From assembly GCA_002438345.1 (NCBI GenBank), contig DJUJ01000098.1, forward strand, positions 53,009 to 60,417: DNA of 7,409 nt, read 5' to 3'. The notes beneath the pieces are model-generated. The model saw only the letters and a list, made by a program, of their open reading frames with translations. It was not told where the DNA came from and ran no database searches. The first letter of the stretch is position 1; the number at the start of each line of letters is the position of its first letter. The translations under genes were made by a program, and so were the position numbers. Positions 6,179 to 7,409 of this stretch are shown here, piece after piece. The DNA comes from Paenibacillus sp. UBA6285 (lineage in GTDB: Bacteria > Bacillota > Bacilli > Paenibacillales > Paenibacillaceae).

Positions 6179-7096
6179 TTATTTCGCACTCTCAGCAATC
6201 GTCTTATAAGCCGCTAAATCTGTATACACTTCCACTTTAAGCGGATTGCGTTTGTGTTTGTTAATTTTATAGAAGTGATAGACAAACACTGCAATATTAG
6301 CTGCTAAAGATAATGCACTCACAACCCAAAGTGCCGTTTCGCTGTGAGAAGATTGTACGGAGAACTTTGAATCGCCAACAAACGCTGGGAAAGACATCGT
6401 AAACATCATCCAAATTGCCAAAGTTTGTGCACGGTGTTGCAGCCACGCCCCTTTTTTGAAGAAGAACGCTGGAATGGTACAAGAGATCAAAAGGGCTGCG
6501 CCTGCATAGAAGGAATGGTCAGAAACTGCGTTATATACATAGGCAAAGTTCCAAATGTCATAAGCAATGATCCAGAACCAAAGCTGGTCGGGCCACAACA
6601 TATCCTTACTCTTGTCTTTACTAATAACAATACCCATCCAACCAGAAATCGTAATAATGTTCAAAATACCTGCGATCCCGTTCATAATGTTCCAAGGACC
6701 ACCTACCATCATTACGCCATCCACCATGCCCTGCAAACTGTACACTTGGAAATCACGGATAACTGCTTCAAGAATGTTAACTGCAAGGATAATAGCCGGG
6801 AACATTAATATATATTTGTTCTTGTCCCAACCTTTAACATAACGGATCGCCATGAACCCTATACATCCTGCCAAGGCAGAATATACTTTTACCCAATGAA
6901 ACCATGTTCCAGTACTGGAGCCTTCGCCTGCCGTATTTGGCCAAACCGCTACGGTAAGAACAATAGGGACAACTATAAACAGAATGATTGAAAACCACTT
7001 GCTCTTTCGAGCTATTTCATTGAAAATCATTAATCCTGCAAGTACCACTAACCACATTAGAGCAGAGTACCAGGGAATCGATTCGAATAAAAACAT
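6179..7096 (-). CDS. Polytopic membrane protein, probable DUF5692 family
   Basis: An integral membrane protein of 305 residues with about eight or nine hydrophobic segments, roughly at residues 11-26, 35-52, 69-85, 95-113, 138-157, 172-190, 197-213, 221-240 and 254-276. It ends in a basic, then mixed cytosolic tail. Aromatic-rich conserved-looking blocks are TGTWFHWVKVYSAL (62-75), GGPWNIMNGIAGILNIITISGW (132-153), WPDQLWFWIIAYDIWNFAYVY (168-188) and DHSFYAGAALLISCTIPAFF (193-212). I assign DUF5692 from memory of these blocks; no biochemical function is known to me. The start is firm: AAGGAGG lies 8 bases before the ATG. It appears to be a single-gene transcript with its own candidate promoter and terminator. 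Transport or sensing is possible, but no transporter signature is visible. Confidence 0.8.
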   Translation of the reverse strand: MFLFESIPWYSALMWLVVLAGLMIFNEIARKSKWFSIILFIVVPIVLTVAVWPNTAGEGSSTGTWFHWVKVYSALAGCIGFMAIRYVKGWDKNKYILMFPAIILAVNILEAVIRDFQVYSLQGMVDGVMMVGGPWNIMNGIAGILNIITISGWMGIVISKDKSKDMLWPDQLWFWIIAYDIWNFAYVYNAVSDHSFYAGAALLISCTIPAFFFKKGAWLQHRAQTLAIWMMFTMSFPAFVGDSKFSVQSSHSETALWVVSALSLAANIAVFVYHFYKINKHKRNPLKVEVYTDLAAYKTIAESAK

Positions 7097-7143
7097 GATT
7101 TATTCCTCCTTAAAGTTTTGTATATAAGCTATGTCTTGAGTCC

Positions 7144-7173
7144 AATATATCCCATCCCACTCCGAACGATCAA
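7144..7173 (-). promoter_or_regulatory. Candidate sigma-A promoter for the membrane-protein gene
   Basis: On the minus strand TTGATC (7168-7173), an 18-bp spacer and TATATT (7144-7149) lie about 48 bases before the ATG. The match is moderate, and it is the best pair found in the upstream gap (7097-7409). Confidence 0.5.
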
Positions 7174-7265
7174 ACCGCTCAAAACGTTGATTTATCAAGG
7201 TTTTCATAGTCTCATTTCGAGTTGAGTTTACACATCAATAGTACTGAAAATTATCAAGGGACCTA

Positions 7266-7390
7266 CCCCAAATAGGGGAATCTATTAGAATATATGTCTG
7301 CAGAACTACACACTGTAAACCTAACTTGAACGTAAAATATCCCCACAAAGTGGAGTTTTGCTTCGATGTATACTCAGGTACTTTGCGGGG
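7266..7390. repeat. GC-rich inverted repeats upstream of the membrane-protein gene
   Basis: CCCCACAAAG (7341-7350) faces CTTTGCGGGG (7381-7390). As minus-strand RNA the ten positions pair, one of them G-U, around a 30-base loop, followed by ATATTTTAC. A smaller CCCC-AAATA-GGGG hairpin lies at 7266-7278. They could be a weak terminator of a gene off the right edge or a dispersed intergenic repeat. No ORF is supported in 7097-7409. Confidence 0.5.
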
Positions 7391-7409
7391 GGCCCCAAAT
7401 ATATACTTT

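Noticed and set aside
5984..6217. Plus-strand 77-codon frame
   Set aside because: No ribosome binding site; it runs through the inverted-repeat element, the terminator and the 3' end of the membrane gene.
6425..6842. Plus-strand 127- and 91-codon frames
   Set aside because: Antisense to the membrane protein, whose hydrophobic pattern, ribosome binding site and terminator are all consistent.

Overview
The window looks like a piece of chromosome from a low-GC, Gram-positive, Paenibacillus-like bacterium. The reasons are the order alaS - yrzL - ruvX - DUF1292 - mltG, which matches the alaS-yrzL-yrrK-yrzB-yrrL block of Bacillus subtilis; a T-box leader in front of alaS; strong AAGGAGG-type ribosome binding sites; and sigma-A-like promoters. 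The genus is an inference from gene content and intergenic repeat style, not a proven assignment. Every substantial gene lies on the minus strand, so transcription runs from high to low coordinates.

Right part (about 5900-7409). A 305-residue polytopic membrane protein, probably of the DUF5692 family, has its own candidate promoter, a strong ribosome binding site and a bidirectional hairpin terminator. Upstream of it, at the window edge, lie GC-rich inverted repeats. Between it and alaS lie a 132-bp element bounded by near-perfect 17-bp inverted repeats and a small plus-strand ORF of 34 codons with an excellent ribosome binding site and a hydrophobic tail.

Centre (2593-5623). A consensus promoter (TTGACA, 17 bp, TATACT) drives an alanine-specific T-box leader. 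The leader has a GCU specifier, a UGGU acceptor-binding bulge and a terminator with an overlapping antiterminator. It is followed by full-length alanyl-tRNA synthetase with all editing-site metal ligands. Uncharged tRNA-Ala should therefore allow read-through into alaS.

Left centre (896-2363). A hairpin and an extended -10 promoter separate alaS from a tight four-gene cluster: yrzL (IreB/ReoM family phosphoprotein), ruvX (YqgF-type nuclease) and two tandem acidic DUF1292 proteins. The spacings are a 4-base overlap, a 13-base gap and an 8-base overlap, which suggests translational coupling. A strong intrinsic terminator ends the cluster.

Left edge (1-828). A 430-bp gap holds an array of palindromic repeats. 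Then mltG begins at a TTG codon behind its own consensus promoter. Its catalytic Glu is just inside the window, and the rest of the gene is cut off.

Functionally, the block combines translation (alaS), a putative rRNA-processing nuclease (ruvX) and cell-wall control and synthesis (yrzL/reoM, mltG). It is mostly conserved housekeeping DNA. I see no phage genes, transposase, CRISPR array or defence system. The least explained items are the tandem DUF1292 pair, the repeat families and the small plus-strand ORF.
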